64,000 bases of DNA from NCBI RefSeq assembly GCF_011065935.2, contig NZ_JAAMNH020000001.1:4361001-4425000 (forward strand), given 5' to 3'. Source of the stretch: Clostridium estertheticum. GTDB lineage: Bacteria > Bacillota > Clostridia > Clostridiales > Clostridiaceae. Below, in pieces: positions 8,477-17,148 of this stretch. The notes beneath the pieces are model-generated. The model was given only the letters and a program-made list of their open reading frames with translations, ran no database searches and was not told the DNA's origin. Each line of letters begins with the position of its first letter. Within the stretch, counting starts at the first letter, position 1. The position numbers and the translations under genes were made by a program.

Positions 8477-10048
8477 TTAGCATTCATGTATTTTATATTT
8501 TTTAATTTTATTTATAATAGTGGTGTGTGAAACCCCTAATTCCTTTGCAGTTTTTCTCAAGCTTTTATTTTTAGATAGTGCATTTATTATAGCCTGTTTT
8601 TCACAAATTTCCACCACTTCTTTAAGCAATAAATCACTATGCACATCCAAATCAATTTTATTTTCTTCCACACGTGCGACCCCTATATCCATAATAAGAT
8701 TCTGAGAAGATATATATTGTCCATCACACAAATTCATAGCCCTCTCAATTACATTTTGTAGTTCACGTATATTACCTGGCCAATTATATGCCAGTAATTT
8801 ATTTATAAAAGAAACTTCTGCGCCCTTTATATCTTTGTTTAATCTTTTATTAAATTTAGAAATAAACAATGTAACTAAGGATGAAATATCCTCTAACCTA
8901 TCTCTGAGGGGTGGAATAACTATTGGAATGACATTTAATCTATAATATAAATCTTCTCTAAATTTTCCATGCAAAAGCATCTCTTCCAAATTTCTATTAG
9001 TAGCTGCAATAATTCTTACATTTACCTTCTCTTCTTTTGTACTACCAATTTTTCTAATAACTCCTTCTTGAAGGACCCTTAAAAGCTTTGCTTGCAGCAC
9101 TATAGACAGTTCTCCTATTTCGTCTAAGAACAAGGTTCCACCATCTGCCTCTTTAAAAAGACCTTCTTTTCCGCTATTCATGGCCCCTGTAAAGCTACCC
9201 TTTACATACCCAAATAGCTCGCTTTCTATTAAATTATCTGGTAGGGCCGCACAATTTATAATTACAAATGGTTTGTTTTTCCTACTACTTAAACTCTGAA
9301 TTGCCTTTGCAAATAGCTCCTTTCCGGTACCACTTTCACCTCTAAAGAGTATAGTAGAATCTCTCTTAGCTACAGTTTCAACTATTTTTTTCACAAACTC
9401 AATCTTATTGCTATTTCCTACAATTTCTTTAAATGCACCTTCAGTAGTTCCAGCGATAACATTTGCAATTTCTATGGCTTTATGAATATCTTTAATAGAG
9501 GCAACTGCAGCTACGGTAATATTATTATCATCTACAATTGGTCTTCCTGTAGTTAGGTAATGTACTTCTCCTCTTTCTGTTTCAACATTCACTTCCACAT
9601 TGTCATACTTTACCCCACTATTTATAAGTTCCACAGCTGGGGCATCCCCACCTATTAACTTCCTAATATCAGTGCCTATAACCTCATCTTTTTTACAATG
9701 AAATACTTTTTCGCAATAATTATTGAAAATATCTATTTGAAATTTTTTATTTATAACCATTATTCCTTCATCTACTGAATCTAAAATAGCCAAAAGCTTT
9801 CTTTCATTCTCTTCATAATTAAGTAAGTCCATTTCATTTACCATAATAACATCTTCTATTGCAATAAGCTGCTTTTTTAATGCTTCCTTCTCAGCGTAAT
9901 CAATATTTTGCATTTTAACACAAATCTTTTTAGGAAACACTTCTACGGAAAGGAGGTTTATTGCTGCCTTATAAATTTTCTCTAATATCGTTACAGTTAT
10001 TCCTAATCTGTCTTTAGTTATTATTTCAAATCTAGTGTTATTCTCCAT
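8477..10048 (-). CDS. TyrR-like sigma-54-dependent transcriptional activator
   Basis: Enhancer-binding protein that opens sigma-54 promoters. Domains in order: an ACT-like ligand domain (about 5-75), a PAS domain (about 85-185), the AAA+ domain (about 207-435) with Walker A GESGTGKE and Walker B GGTLFLDEIGE, and a Fis/HTH_8 helix-turn-helix at the end (KTAKELGVSHTTIINKIKK). The sigma-54 contact loop reads GSFTGA instead of GAFTGA. ACT plus PAS suggests sensing of an amino acid. The neighbouring megL carries a sigma-54 promoter, so I infer that this protein controls methionine degradation. The start ATG has GGAGAG upstream; 523 residues is normal. Confidence 0.9.
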   Translation of the reverse strand: MENNTRFEIITKDRLGITVTILEKIYKAAINLLSVEVFPKKICVKMQNIDYAEKEALKKQLIAIEDVIMVNEMDLLNYEENERKLLAILDSVDEGIMVINKKFQIDIFNNYCEKVFHCKKDEVIGTDIRKLIGGDAPAVELINSGVKYDNVEVNVETERGEVHYLTTGRPIVDDNNITVAAVASIKDIHKAIEIANVIAGTTEGAFKEIVGNSNKIEFVKKIVETVAKRDSTILFRGESGTGKELFAKAIQSLSSRKNKPFVIINCAALPDNLIESELFGYVKGSFTGAMNSGKEGLFKEADGGTLFLDEIGELSIVLQAKLLRVLQEGVIRKIGSTKEEKVNVRIIAATNRNLEEMLLHGKFREDLYYRLNVIPIVIPPLRDRLEDISSLVTLFISKFNKRLNKDIKGAEVSFINKLLAYNWPGNIRELQNVIERAMNLCDGQYISSQNLIMDIGVARVEENKIDLDVHSDLLLKEVVEICEKQAIINALSKNKSLRKTAKELGVSHTTIINKIKKYKIHEC

Positions 10049-10184
10049 ATTCTCTCCTCCAGACTTCCTCTTTTACCTAAAATTATAGCATACAAATAGA
10101 TATACTTGTATGCTTGGTTTTCTTTATGCTTACGCTATATTAAACAATTTATTAGAAATTAATGAATTAGAAATCTAAAAGATC

Positions 10185-10607
10185 TTAGCTTACCTCTGAA
10201 GGTTTTTCTTCCCTCCGTCTTTGAATTACTCTCCATAGAATATCAATAATTACACCCACTGAAGTTCCTATAGCATACCCTAATAAATCACTCCAGGAAA
10301 ATACATATCCTAATACCAATCCACCTAAAGTTGTTTTTCTTATATTATCTATCCAGTTAGCATGGTATAATTGGCTCAATTCAATAAGATAGCAAAATGA
10401 TATTCCTATTAATGCAACTGTCTTTGTTCCACTCTCTTTAAAAACAAATCCAAATCCAATAAAAATCATTAACGCCCACAGCGCATCACCCAAATATATA
10501 TTCAAGAAAGCTGGTAGTACATTCGCCAGCTTTCTTGACCCTAACCCTAAAATAATTACAATAATTATCATAACTAAATACAATAACCTGTTCCGTTTGT
10601 AAATCAT
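10185..10607 (-). CDS. DUF2809 family membrane protein
   Basis: A 140-residue integral membrane protein with about four hydrophobic helices and a short basic C-terminal tail (RRREEK). The pattern YLGDALWALMIF, then LIELSQLYHANWID and LGYAIGTSVGVIID, matches the DUF2809 family, whose biochemical role is unknown. GAGGG precedes its ATG. It lies about 55 bp downstream of the NUDIX-DUF4173 gene on the same strand and may be co-transcribed with it. Confidence 0.8.
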   Translation of the reverse strand: MIYKRNRLLYLVMIIIVIILGLGSRKLANVLPAFLNIYLGDALWALMIFIGFGFVFKESGTKTVALIGISFCYLIELSQLYHANWIDNIRKTTLGGLVLGYVFSWSDLLGYAIGTSVGVIIDILWRVIQRRREEKPSEVS

Positions 10608-10662
10608 ATCTTACCCTCACCCCAAATTGACTAATAAGTTCAAACCGATTTTTAAATTTTAG

Positions 10663-12642
10663 CTAATTTTGATCTATAATTTTCATAGCCCTATATTTAG
10701 AATAGTTAAATTCATACCAGAAGTACCCTTGTGATAAATCTTTCTTCACATCTTCTAAATAATTATTAACTTCTTTCGCAACCTCTGGGTTAGAGTCATC
10801 TTTTAGCTTTAATATCTCTGGAATAACATCATAGGATAAAGACCTTAAATATTGCACATCAATTTTCTGAGTTTCATAATATATGTCTATGTTCTTACTC
10901 GCAATTATTTTATCTACATTAATGTAATTTACTAATATAAACATGCTTAAACCAATTACGATTATTGCCTTATTAAGTGGCATGTTCCTTTTCCAAATCC
11001 CTATTAATGCCACTATAAATAACATAAATAGCATTAGCATAAATATATGAACGAAAATTCTTAAATAAGTAAATCCATAGGTTTGTTCATATAATGACAT
11101 CTTATAATGAGCTGAAAATAGCATGTTAAAAGTAAAGGCTACAAGTATTGTTAAGAATATATTAGATACATTATTTATTGTTTTATTATCTTTTTTAATA
11201 AATTTCATACTGGTGAGCAATATAGTAAAATTAATTATTGTAACAGCCACAAGCTCAAAAAATCCTTTTCTTGCATATTCTGAGTAAGTGAATTCTTGTG
11301 GAATAAAATTATTCCCACCACCATAAAGATATGAAAACTGCACTATTGAAAATAAAAGATATACTATATTTATCATAAAAATAATTGTTAAAATAGTAAC
11401 CGGCTCCCATTGTATATCCTTCCTGGTATTCTCACCTTCGTCGCAGGTATATTTAAAACTCCATATATATGAAAAGATAATAATGAAAGCTATGATAATA
11501 ACCATTAAATGATTTATAATTTTTCCTAAGCTTATATTCTCAAATCCGATTGAAAAATTACTTACATAGCTTTTGAATACCATATCCGCTGATGTTAATA
11601 AAACTAAAATTACAATTAATAAAGGTATAGAAATAATTACTCCCCTTAAGATATTTTTATTTGTAGAACTTAGTTCTTTTTTGTTTTTTCTAGTTATATT
11701 ACCTTTTATAAAAATGAAAGGCTTATAAGCATTTTCTGCAATAGATTTAGAAGTTCTGCTAAATACTCTTTTTATTATATATATATTATCCCACTTTATG
11801 TTCTCATACCTAATTAATACTGTACTTACCGCAGTAAGTACTAATATCATAATCCCATTAAAAAAATTCAAAACATAATTTGAATGAATAGAGTAATTTA
11901 ATGCAATTAACAAAGTAGGAATAATCAATCCAAACCCAATACTTTTTTTAAACCAAACCTTTCCCCGAACACTCCATAAGAAAAAACCCATGAACATAAC
12001 ATAAAAAATAGGAATAGAAATACCAGCTTGTTTGCCAGTAAAAAATATTTCATATATTATTGATAAAATAAGAGCAATGACTATAGTAAGCATTTTTTCA
12101 TTCATGCTAATTTGAGAATCTATGTTTTTTACTTCTTTTTTACGTTTTTTCTTTAATAGTTGCATATTGTCATACTTATAATTTGGATATGAAAACACTA
12201 ACTTTTCAACTGATTTTAGCCAATCTCCACTGTAATCTTGCTCTATACATTCTTCTAATAAAAGTCTTAAATAACTTATATCAATTCTATGGAATTTTTC
12301 TTTTTCAGATAAATGAATCCATTGAAGACCTTCCATTTTTAAATCACCTAAAGATTTTTTAGTTTCTTTGGTTGAAATATCAAACTTATCATTCGGATTT
12401 TCTATACTAATTAAGTAAGTTGATGTGTCTGAACATAACTCTTTATTAAATTTAAGAATAACTTTATAAGGCACATTTATTTGCTCTGCAATCTCACGAG
12501 CAATTGCATTATTAGCAGTTTCCCCTTCATTAATTTCTCCTCTAACGAAAAAATTAATTGGTTGCTTATTCTCTTTATAGCCATATGCCATAAGCAGCAT
12601 ATTGTCTTTTATAATAATAGCTTGCACATGCTCTTTCTCCAT
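10663..12642 (-). CDS. NUDIX domain fused to a DUF4173-type multi-pass membrane protein
   Basis: The first about 150 residues form a NUDIX fold with the box GEINEGETANNAIAREIAEQINV. Compared with GX5EX7REUXEEXGU, the second Glu of EE is Gln and the Gly is Asn, so hydrolase activity is uncertain. From about residue 185 the rest is a polytopic membrane region (about ten helices) of the DUF4153/DUF4173 type, ending in a soluble tail. I start at MEKEHVQ, which has GGGGGGAATTATA before its ATG; the longer frame adds a low-complexity lysine/isoleucine stretch without a ribosome site. The genes upstream are an XRE regulator and a DUF2975 protein on the same strand. Function unknown. Confidence 0.78.
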   Translation of the reverse strand: MEKEHVQAIIIKDNMLLMAYGYKENKQPINFFVRGEINEGETANNAIAREIAEQINVPYKVILKFNKELCSDTSTYLISIENPNDKFDISTKETKKSLGDLKMEGLQWIHLSEKEKFHRIDISYLRLLLEECIEQDYSGDWLKSVEKLVFSYPNYKYDNMQLLKKKRKKEVKNIDSQISMNEKMLTIVIALILSIIYEIFFTGKQAGISIPIFYVMFMGFFLWSVRGKVWFKKSIGFGLIIPTLLIALNYSIHSNYVLNFFNGIMILVLTAVSTVLIRYENIKWDNIYIIKRVFSRTSKSIAENAYKPFIFIKGNITRKNKKELSSTNKNILRGVIISIPLLIVILVLLTSADMVFKSYVSNFSIGFENISLGKIINHLMVIIIAFIIIFSYIWSFKYTCDEGENTRKDIQWEPVTILTIIFMINIVYLLFSIVQFSYLYGGGNNFIPQEFTYSEYARKGFFELVAVTIINFTILLTSMKFIKKDNKTINNVSNIFLTILVAFTFNMLFSAHYKMSLYEQTYGFTYLRIFVHIFMLMLFMLFIVALIGIWKRNMPLNKAIIVIGLSMFILVNYINVDKIIASKNIDIYYETQKIDVQYLRSLSYDVIPEILKLKDDSNPEVAKEVNNYLEDVKKDLSQGYFWYEFNYSKYRAMKIIDQN

Positions 12643-12679
12643 TATAATTCCCCCCATTATTCTAATACTCTTCCTTATT

Positions 12680-12889
12680 TTAATACTCTTCCTTATATTC
12701 AAGTATATCCCCTGGTTGGCAATTCAGTTCTCTACAAATAGCTTCTAATGTACTAAATCTAATGGCCTTTGCTTTAGAAGTCTTTAATATAGATAGATTT
12801 GCATTTGTGATTCCCACCCGAATTGCCAGTTCTGACAGTGATGTCTTTCTTTTTGCCATCATAACATCTAAATTTACGACAATTGCCAT
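12680..12889 (-). CDS. Small XRE-family regulator (YozG-like)
   Basis: A 69-residue Cro/C1-type helix-turn-helix protein: MMAKRKTSLSELAIRVGIT, NLSILKTSKAKAIRFSTLEAI and the typical C-terminal NCQPGDILEYK. I start at the ATG with AGGAGG six bases upstream (12889); a longer frame has no such site. It lies about 50 bp downstream of the DUF2975 gene, and the two form the pair commonly seen in Firmicutes, in which the small regulator is thought to control the membrane gene. Confidence 0.88.
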   Translation of the reverse strand: MAIVVNLDVMMAKRKTSLSELAIRVGITNANLSILKTSKAKAIRFSTLEAICRELNCQPGDILEYKEEY

Positions 12890-12942
12890 ATTCATCCTCC
12901 TCGTAGTTCTCTGGAGCATAACAATTCTCAATTGTTATGCTC

Positions 12943-13437
12943 CTATATTGTAAATTCATTTTCTTCTTTCACTTCAACAGCCTGCTTAAATACCTGTGAT
13001 AAGATTAAAATAAACCAGCCAGCAAAAAAGAATATTAAAAATTCTATATCAGTGTGTATTCCACTGGAGTCAACATAAGCAAAATTGTAATTTTTATATT
13101 GACCATTTATAAAAAAGTTTAAAGCATAACAAACTGACACCGAAAAACACAATAGCGATATTCTTTTCAAACAAAGCACATTATCTCTAATAAAAGGTGT
13201 TACATTTATTAGAGAATTGACTATTTTTCTAAGATTAAATAAGATTAATATAACGGAGATTCCTCCTATAATAAATAAAATACATGTAATAATAAATCTG
13301 CCTGAGGACATATCTACTGCTTTTTCCGTTAAGGTTTGTTTTAACATTATAAAATAAACAGCTATACCAATTATAATCATAATATCTAATGATATTTTTA
13401 ATAGTGAAGCTAAAGACATCTTCCCATAATATTTCAT
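12943..13437 (-). CDS. DUF2975 membrane protein
   Basis: A 164-residue protein with four predicted transmembrane helices (about 16-36, 47-66, 90-110 and 130-150) and an acidic C-terminus (VEVKEENEF). Size, topology and its immediate XRE partner match the DUF2975 family, whose molecular role is not known. GAGGAATATGGT precedes the ATG. The gene opens the run DUF2975-XRE-NUDIX/DUF4173-DUF2809 on the minus strand. Confidence 0.8.
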   Translation of the reverse strand: MKYYGKMSLASLLKISLDIMIIIGIAVYFIMLKQTLTEKAVDMSSGRFIITCILFIIGGISVILILFNLRKIVNSLINVTPFIRDNVLCLKRISLLCFSVSVCYALNFFINGQYKNYNFAYVDSSGIHTDIEFLIFFFAGWFILILSQVFKQAVEVKEENEFTI

Positions 13438-13707
13438 ACCATATTCCTCCTGTACTAATATTTCCTACAATTTCAATTTTACTACATTCTAAATTGTTTT
13501 TCAATGTATTTTTATTGTTTTTCAATAAATTTTCATTTAAAATTCAGTTTAAAATATGTGAAAAAAAAGAGACTAAGTCTTAAAGTTATGTTAACAACTA
13601 TTAAAAATGTAGCTTTTAATTGTAGCTTTTGATATAATATAAGTTGATACATATGACATAATTGGAGTTTTATATTTTTGTAAAATAGAGAGGATGATTA
13701 AATTAAG

Positions 13708-14292
13708 ATGCTTTATTATTTAACAAATTCTATGCATTGGGCTTGGGTTCAATTTTTTACTTTCATTTCAAACTCTTCAGACCCTGTTCCTCAGATTTTA
13801 ATAAGCCTATTGGTTTTTCTTATATTATATCTTATGAATAACAAATTAGAAGCAATTTGCTGTGCATTTAATATCTGTGCCACTGGTTTTACTAACTTAG
13901 TACTTAAAAACACAGTAAAAAGATATAGACCCATGGAAATACGATTAATTGATGCTCATGGCTATAGTTTCCCTAGTGGACATGCTTCTATTTCTACTGC
14001 TATAGGTATTGTACTTATTTACTTTATCTTTAAACGGATAAAAAATAAAAAAACCGCCTATTTATTGAGTAGTTTGATAGTAATATATTTAATTCTTGTT
14101 GCAGTTAGTAGGGTTTATCTGGGCGTTCACTATCCAACAGATATTCTTGGTGGATGGGTTATAGCTATAATATGGTCTTATATTACTATTTCCGCTTATA
14201 AGTTTTGTATGAGCAAAGGCGTAAATAAATTTTTGGATAAATATTTCACTGTTAAATTTAATATTTTTAAAAATAAAGCAAAATCTAGTTAG
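13708..14292 (+). CDS. PAP2-family membrane phosphatase
   Basis: Membrane lipid phosphatase, likely acting on undecaprenyl pyrophosphate or phosphatidylglycerol phosphate at the outer membrane face. The three catalytic motifs are clear: KNTVKRYRP (C1), PSGHAS (C2) and SRVYLGVHYPTD (C3, with the nucleophilic-histidine pair). The 194 residues include about five hydrophobic helices. GAGAGGATGA lies upstream of the ATG, with a slightly long gap. It is divergent from DUF2975 and ends at a strong terminator, so it is a single-gene unit. Confidence 0.9.
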   Translation: MLYYLTNSMHWAWVQFFTFISNSSDPVPQILISLLVFLILYLMNNKLEAICCAFNICATGFTNLVLKNTVKRYRPMEIRLIDAHGYSFPSGHASISTAIGIVLIYFIFKRIKNKKTAYLLSSLIVIYLILVAVSRVYLGVHYPTDILGGWVIAIIWSYITISAYKFCMSKGVNKFLDKYFTVKFNIFKNKAKSS

Positions 14293-14305
14293 CTTTACTA
14301 ATCCA

Positions 14306-14347
14306 ATAAAGCCCTAATTATTCATAATTGAATAATTAGGGCTTTAT
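14306..14347. terminator. Terminator after the PAP2 gene
   Basis: A 17-bp perfect stem (ATAAAGCCCTAATTATT with its complement) and an 8-base loop lie 14 bp after the PAP2 stop; the descending arm ends in GGGCTTTAT. Confidence 0.85.
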
Positions 14348-14417
14348 ATATATGTGTTGTCGTTAAACCCATCTGTATTAAAATATACCCTTTGTTGAAG
14401 AATGATTTAAAAACTTC

Positions 14418-14482
14418 TTTACAAACAAAAATAATAGTTTTATAATGAATAGTAGTTCATTATAAATGAATCATGATTCATT
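14418..14482 (+). promoter_or_regulatory. Promoter and double operator of the TetR-TauE operon
   Basis: A sigma-A promoter is visible: TTTACA (14418-14423), 17 bp, TATAAT (14441-14446). A first dyad, TAATGAA-N6-TTCATTA (14443-14462), overlaps the -10. A second, AATGAATCATGATTCATT (14465-14482), is a perfect 18-bp palindrome. Both use the same ATGAA half-site, as expected for two bound TetR dimers giving autorepression. Confidence 0.7.
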
Positions 14483-14499
14483 ACAGGGGGATATATACT

Positions 14500-15066
14500 A
14501 TGCCAAAGATAATTAAAGACCTAAAAAAAAATATTAAACAGTCCGCCATGGAGCTATTTATTTTCTATGGTTATGAACAAGTTGATATGAAGATGATATC
14601 TAAAAAATCTGGAATAGCAGTTGGTACACTTTATAATTATTATAAAAGCAAAAAGTTTCTTTATATGGATATTCTTGAAGAAAGCTGGCAAAGTACATTT
14701 TATAAGCTTGATGAAATAAGTAATCTTACTATTCCCGCCAAAGAAAAAATAAAAAAATTAATATCTACTTTGTACGAAGATACCGAAACTAGAAATGGTC
14801 TAGGAAAACACTTCCTAGGTAATTCACCTTTTGAATTAAAAGAGGATGAAAATTTTAATATTCTAAAAAATAATTTGCTCACAAAAGTTAATAATATAAT
14901 TAGCTCTGTTAGTAAAATAGACACACTAAGTAATTGTAATAACGTAAATATTATGTTAACTGAATCATTACTAATATTAATTTTAACAACATTCGAAATT
15001 CATCCTGAAAATAAAAATGACAATATTAACTTTTTGGTTGAATTTATAAATTTATCTATTAAATAA
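14500..15066 (+). CDS. TetR-family transcriptional regulator
   Basis: A 188-residue repressor. The N-terminal helix-turn-helix (about 8-52) includes AMELFIFYGYEQVDMKMIS and KSGIAVGTLYNYYKSKKFLY. The C-terminal ligand domain resembles no specific subgroup that I can name. The ATG at 14500 has AGGGGG eight bases upstream; an in-frame ATG at 14473 lies inside the second operator and is unlikely. The gene is 13 bp upstream of the TauE/SafE exporter, so it probably controls that exporter and itself through the two palindromes. Confidence 0.88.
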   Translation: MPKIIKDLKKNIKQSAMELFIFYGYEQVDMKMISKKSGIAVGTLYNYYKSKKFLYMDILEESWQSTFYKLDEISNLTIPAKEKIKKLISTLYEDTETRNGLGKHFLGNSPFELKEDENFNILKNNLLTKVNNIISSVSKIDTLSNCNNVNIMLTESLLILILTTFEIHPENKNDNINFLVEFINLSIK

Positions 15067-15079
15067 GGAGATGATTTTT

Positions 15080-15871
15080 ATGAGTATTTATCTTTATCTA
15101 TTAGCAATAATTACAGGCATTGGTACAGGTGTTATTACAAGCCTTATTGGTGCTAGTGGTGTTATGATTATAGTTCCCATTTTAACTATGCTTTTTTCAG
15201 TTAGTGCTCACACAGCTATTGGTACTAGCCTTTTCGTAGATGTAATAGCATCTTTAACTGTATCTTATTCATATTATAAAAGTGGAAATATTGAACTAAA
15301 ATCCGGAATATGGATAGCTATAACTTCTATTTTTGGTGCTCAACTTGGAGCAATGTTCGCAAGCAACATGGGCGATAGTAACCTTAGTTCAAGCTTTGGT
15401 ATTGTGCTTCTTTTAGCAGGTTTTGGTATGTTACGTAAGGGCCTTAAAAATAAGAAAGCTGAATCAAATGAGCCAAAGAAATTTATTAACTTCAAACATG
15501 AGTGGCAGAAAATAGCAGTTGCTTTAATTATTGGGTTAGGCATAGGAATATTAAGCGGAATATTCGGAGCTGGTGGAGGAGTTATGATCCTTTTAGCTTT
15601 AATAATGATATTATCTTTCCCTCTTCATAAAGCCATTGGTACTTCTACATTAATAATGGCTATAACAGCTCTTTCCTCTACTATTGGTTATGGAGCTAGA
15701 GGAAATATAGATTTCACCTTAGGATGTATAATAAGTGTAGGTGCAGTTATTGGTGGTGTAGTAGGTTCACGCTATGCTAATAAATTCAATGAAAATACTT
15801 TACAAAAAGTTGTAGGTATATGCTTTATGGCTATGGGTATAATTATGACTGTTATTGCGCGTCTATCGTAA
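15080..15871 (+). CDS. TauE/SafE family anion exporter
   Basis: A 263-residue membrane protein with about eight helices in two homologous halves: GIGTGVITSLIGASGVMIIVP in the first and GIGILSGIFGAGGGVMILLA in the second, the two signature loops of the TauE/SafE (DUF81) family. Members are proposed to export sulfite or organosulfonates; the substrate here is unknown. I prefer the ATG at 15080 because AAGGAG is nine bases upstream; the ATG at 15071 is too close. Co-transcribed with the TetR gene. Confidence 0.87.
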   Translation: MSIYLYLLAIITGIGTGVITSLIGASGVMIIVPILTMLFSVSAHTAIGTSLFVDVIASLTVSYSYYKSGNIELKSGIWIAITSIFGAQLGAMFASNMGDSNLSSSFGIVLLLAGFGMLRKGLKNKKAESNEPKKFINFKHEWQKIAVALIIGLGIGILSGIFGAGGGVMILLALIMILSFPLHKAIGTSTLIMAITALSSTIGYGARGNIDFTLGCIISVGAVIGGVVGSRYANKFNENTLQKVVGICFMAMGIIMTVIARLS

Positions 15872-16058
15872 ATTTCAGGTTAAGTATAAGGGTGTTTCTA
15901 TTTTGTGCACCTCTTCGAAAATCATACATGCATATTAAAGCTGCAACTAAAATTCTGTTAAAATACTGGATATTGAGTTTCTTAATCTAAAAAAAACACA
16001 CCTCTACATGAGGTCATTGAAAAGCTTATAGTTTTTCAAGAGAATCAAATAGTTGCAT

Positions 16059-16108
16059 AAAAAAGATGACTCAAATTTTATTCTTAAATTTTAGAGTCGT
16101 CTTTTTTA
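16059..16108. terminator. Bidirectional terminator
   Basis: AAAAAAGATGACTC pairs with GAGTCGTCTTTTTT (one mismatch) across a 21-base loop, with A/T runs on both sides. It lies between the convergent TauE/SafE and APH genes. The 190 bp before it (15872-16058) hold a weaker dyad (TTGAAAAGC / TTTTTCAA) and nothing that looks coding. Confidence 0.7.
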
Positions 16109-16158
16109 TTAATTTAATTCCTTCTCTATTTACTAATCACTTATTAATTGTAATCCCA

Positions 16159-17094
16159 TTATGAATATTTCTTAAGTATATTTATACCTTCCCAGTAATA
16201 ATCAGGTGCTTGTATTTTAGCCCAACTACATATACTAAGTCCTTCATAAAGTTCATATAATTGCTTTTTCTTCTCTAAATCATTACTAAATTTCATGTAT
16301 TTTTCATAACCTAGTTTAAAAGCCTCTGCAAATTTTTGATTTTCATCTGTTAGTTTATAGTAGCAATCAATTATTTCTGAATCTCTATCATATGGAACGC
16401 AATATTCAAAATCAATTAATGCTGAAAGTTCCCACTTGTTATTTACTTTTTTAACAAGAATATTTCTTTCTCCAAAATCGCCATTATGAAGGTATGACAC
16501 TTTAACATCATCTACTAAGTTAAGCTTTCCCTTTAAAATTTCTGCACATTGTCTTTGAAGTGGCTCTTCCTCTAAACGTTGGTCAAAGAGCTCCTTCAAA
16601 ACTGCATCAACATTTTTTCTAAAAAGCCTAGAAAAATCTTTTATATTATCGATGCTTTTTCCATCCTCATCCCAATTACCAAAGAAATCAAAGGTCTTTA
16701 AGCTATGTATTATACCTAGCTGTTCTCCCATTTCTTCATATATTTCTTTTACATTATCTTCACTCATAACATCTTTAACTTTGGCAAATACTTCACCCTC
16801 TTTATGCTCCATAAAAAGCCACTCTGTACCATCGCAAAGTTTGCCTAGCTTTAAGATTTTAGGTGCTTTAACACCACTTTCTTCAAGAAACCTTAACGAA
16901 GCCACTTCCCTATTCCATCTATTTTTTTTGTAATAAATCTTAATTACTCCTATTATTCCACTTTCATTTTTAACGATATAAACAAGGTGTCTTTGAAGGT
17001 CATGATTTCCTATTGGTACTACTTCTATATTCTCATTTAATAATTTTGAAACTATTTCTTTAATTTGTCCATCTGAATAATTTAATATATCCAC
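16159..17094 (-). CDS. Aminoglycoside phosphotransferase-fold kinase
   Basis: A 311-residue protein of the APH/choline-kinase superfamily. The catalytic loop HNGDFGERNI carries the base Asp and metal Asn, and IDFEYCVPYDRD is the DFG-like metal segment. The small-molecule substrate cannot be told; many clostridial relatives are not resistance enzymes. GGAGATGAG lies upstream of the ATG. It follows the GNAT pseudogene closely and belongs to a run of minus-strand accessory genes. Confidence 0.8.
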   Translation of the reverse strand: MDILNYSDGQIKEIVSKLLNENIEVVPIGNHDLQRHLVYIVKNESGIIGVIKIYYKKNRWNREVASLRFLEESGVKAPKILKLGKLCDGTEWLFMEHKEGEVFAKVKDVMSEDNVKEIYEEMGEQLGIIHSLKTFDFFGNWDEDGKSIDNIKDFSRLFRKNVDAVLKELFDQRLEEEPLQRQCAEILKGKLNLVDDVKVSYLHNGDFGERNILVKKVNNKWELSALIDFEYCVPYDRDSEIIDCYYKLTDENQKFAEAFKLGYEKYMKFSNDLEKKKQLYELYEGLSICSWAKIQAPDYYWEGINILKKYS

Positions 17095-17148
17095 TTCTTC
17101 TCATCTCCTAACTTAGGTTCCGTTAACATATTACTTTACTTAAATACC

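Noticed and set aside
12774..12959. Minus-strand 61-codon frame overlapping the XRE gene
   Set aside because: Shadow of the XRE gene in another frame; the XRE product has a recognisable helix-turn-helix and a good ribosome site.
16159..17094. Aminoglycoside resistance gene
   Set aside because: Only the kinase fold is supported. Nothing shows aminoglycoside specificity, so no resistance is claimed.
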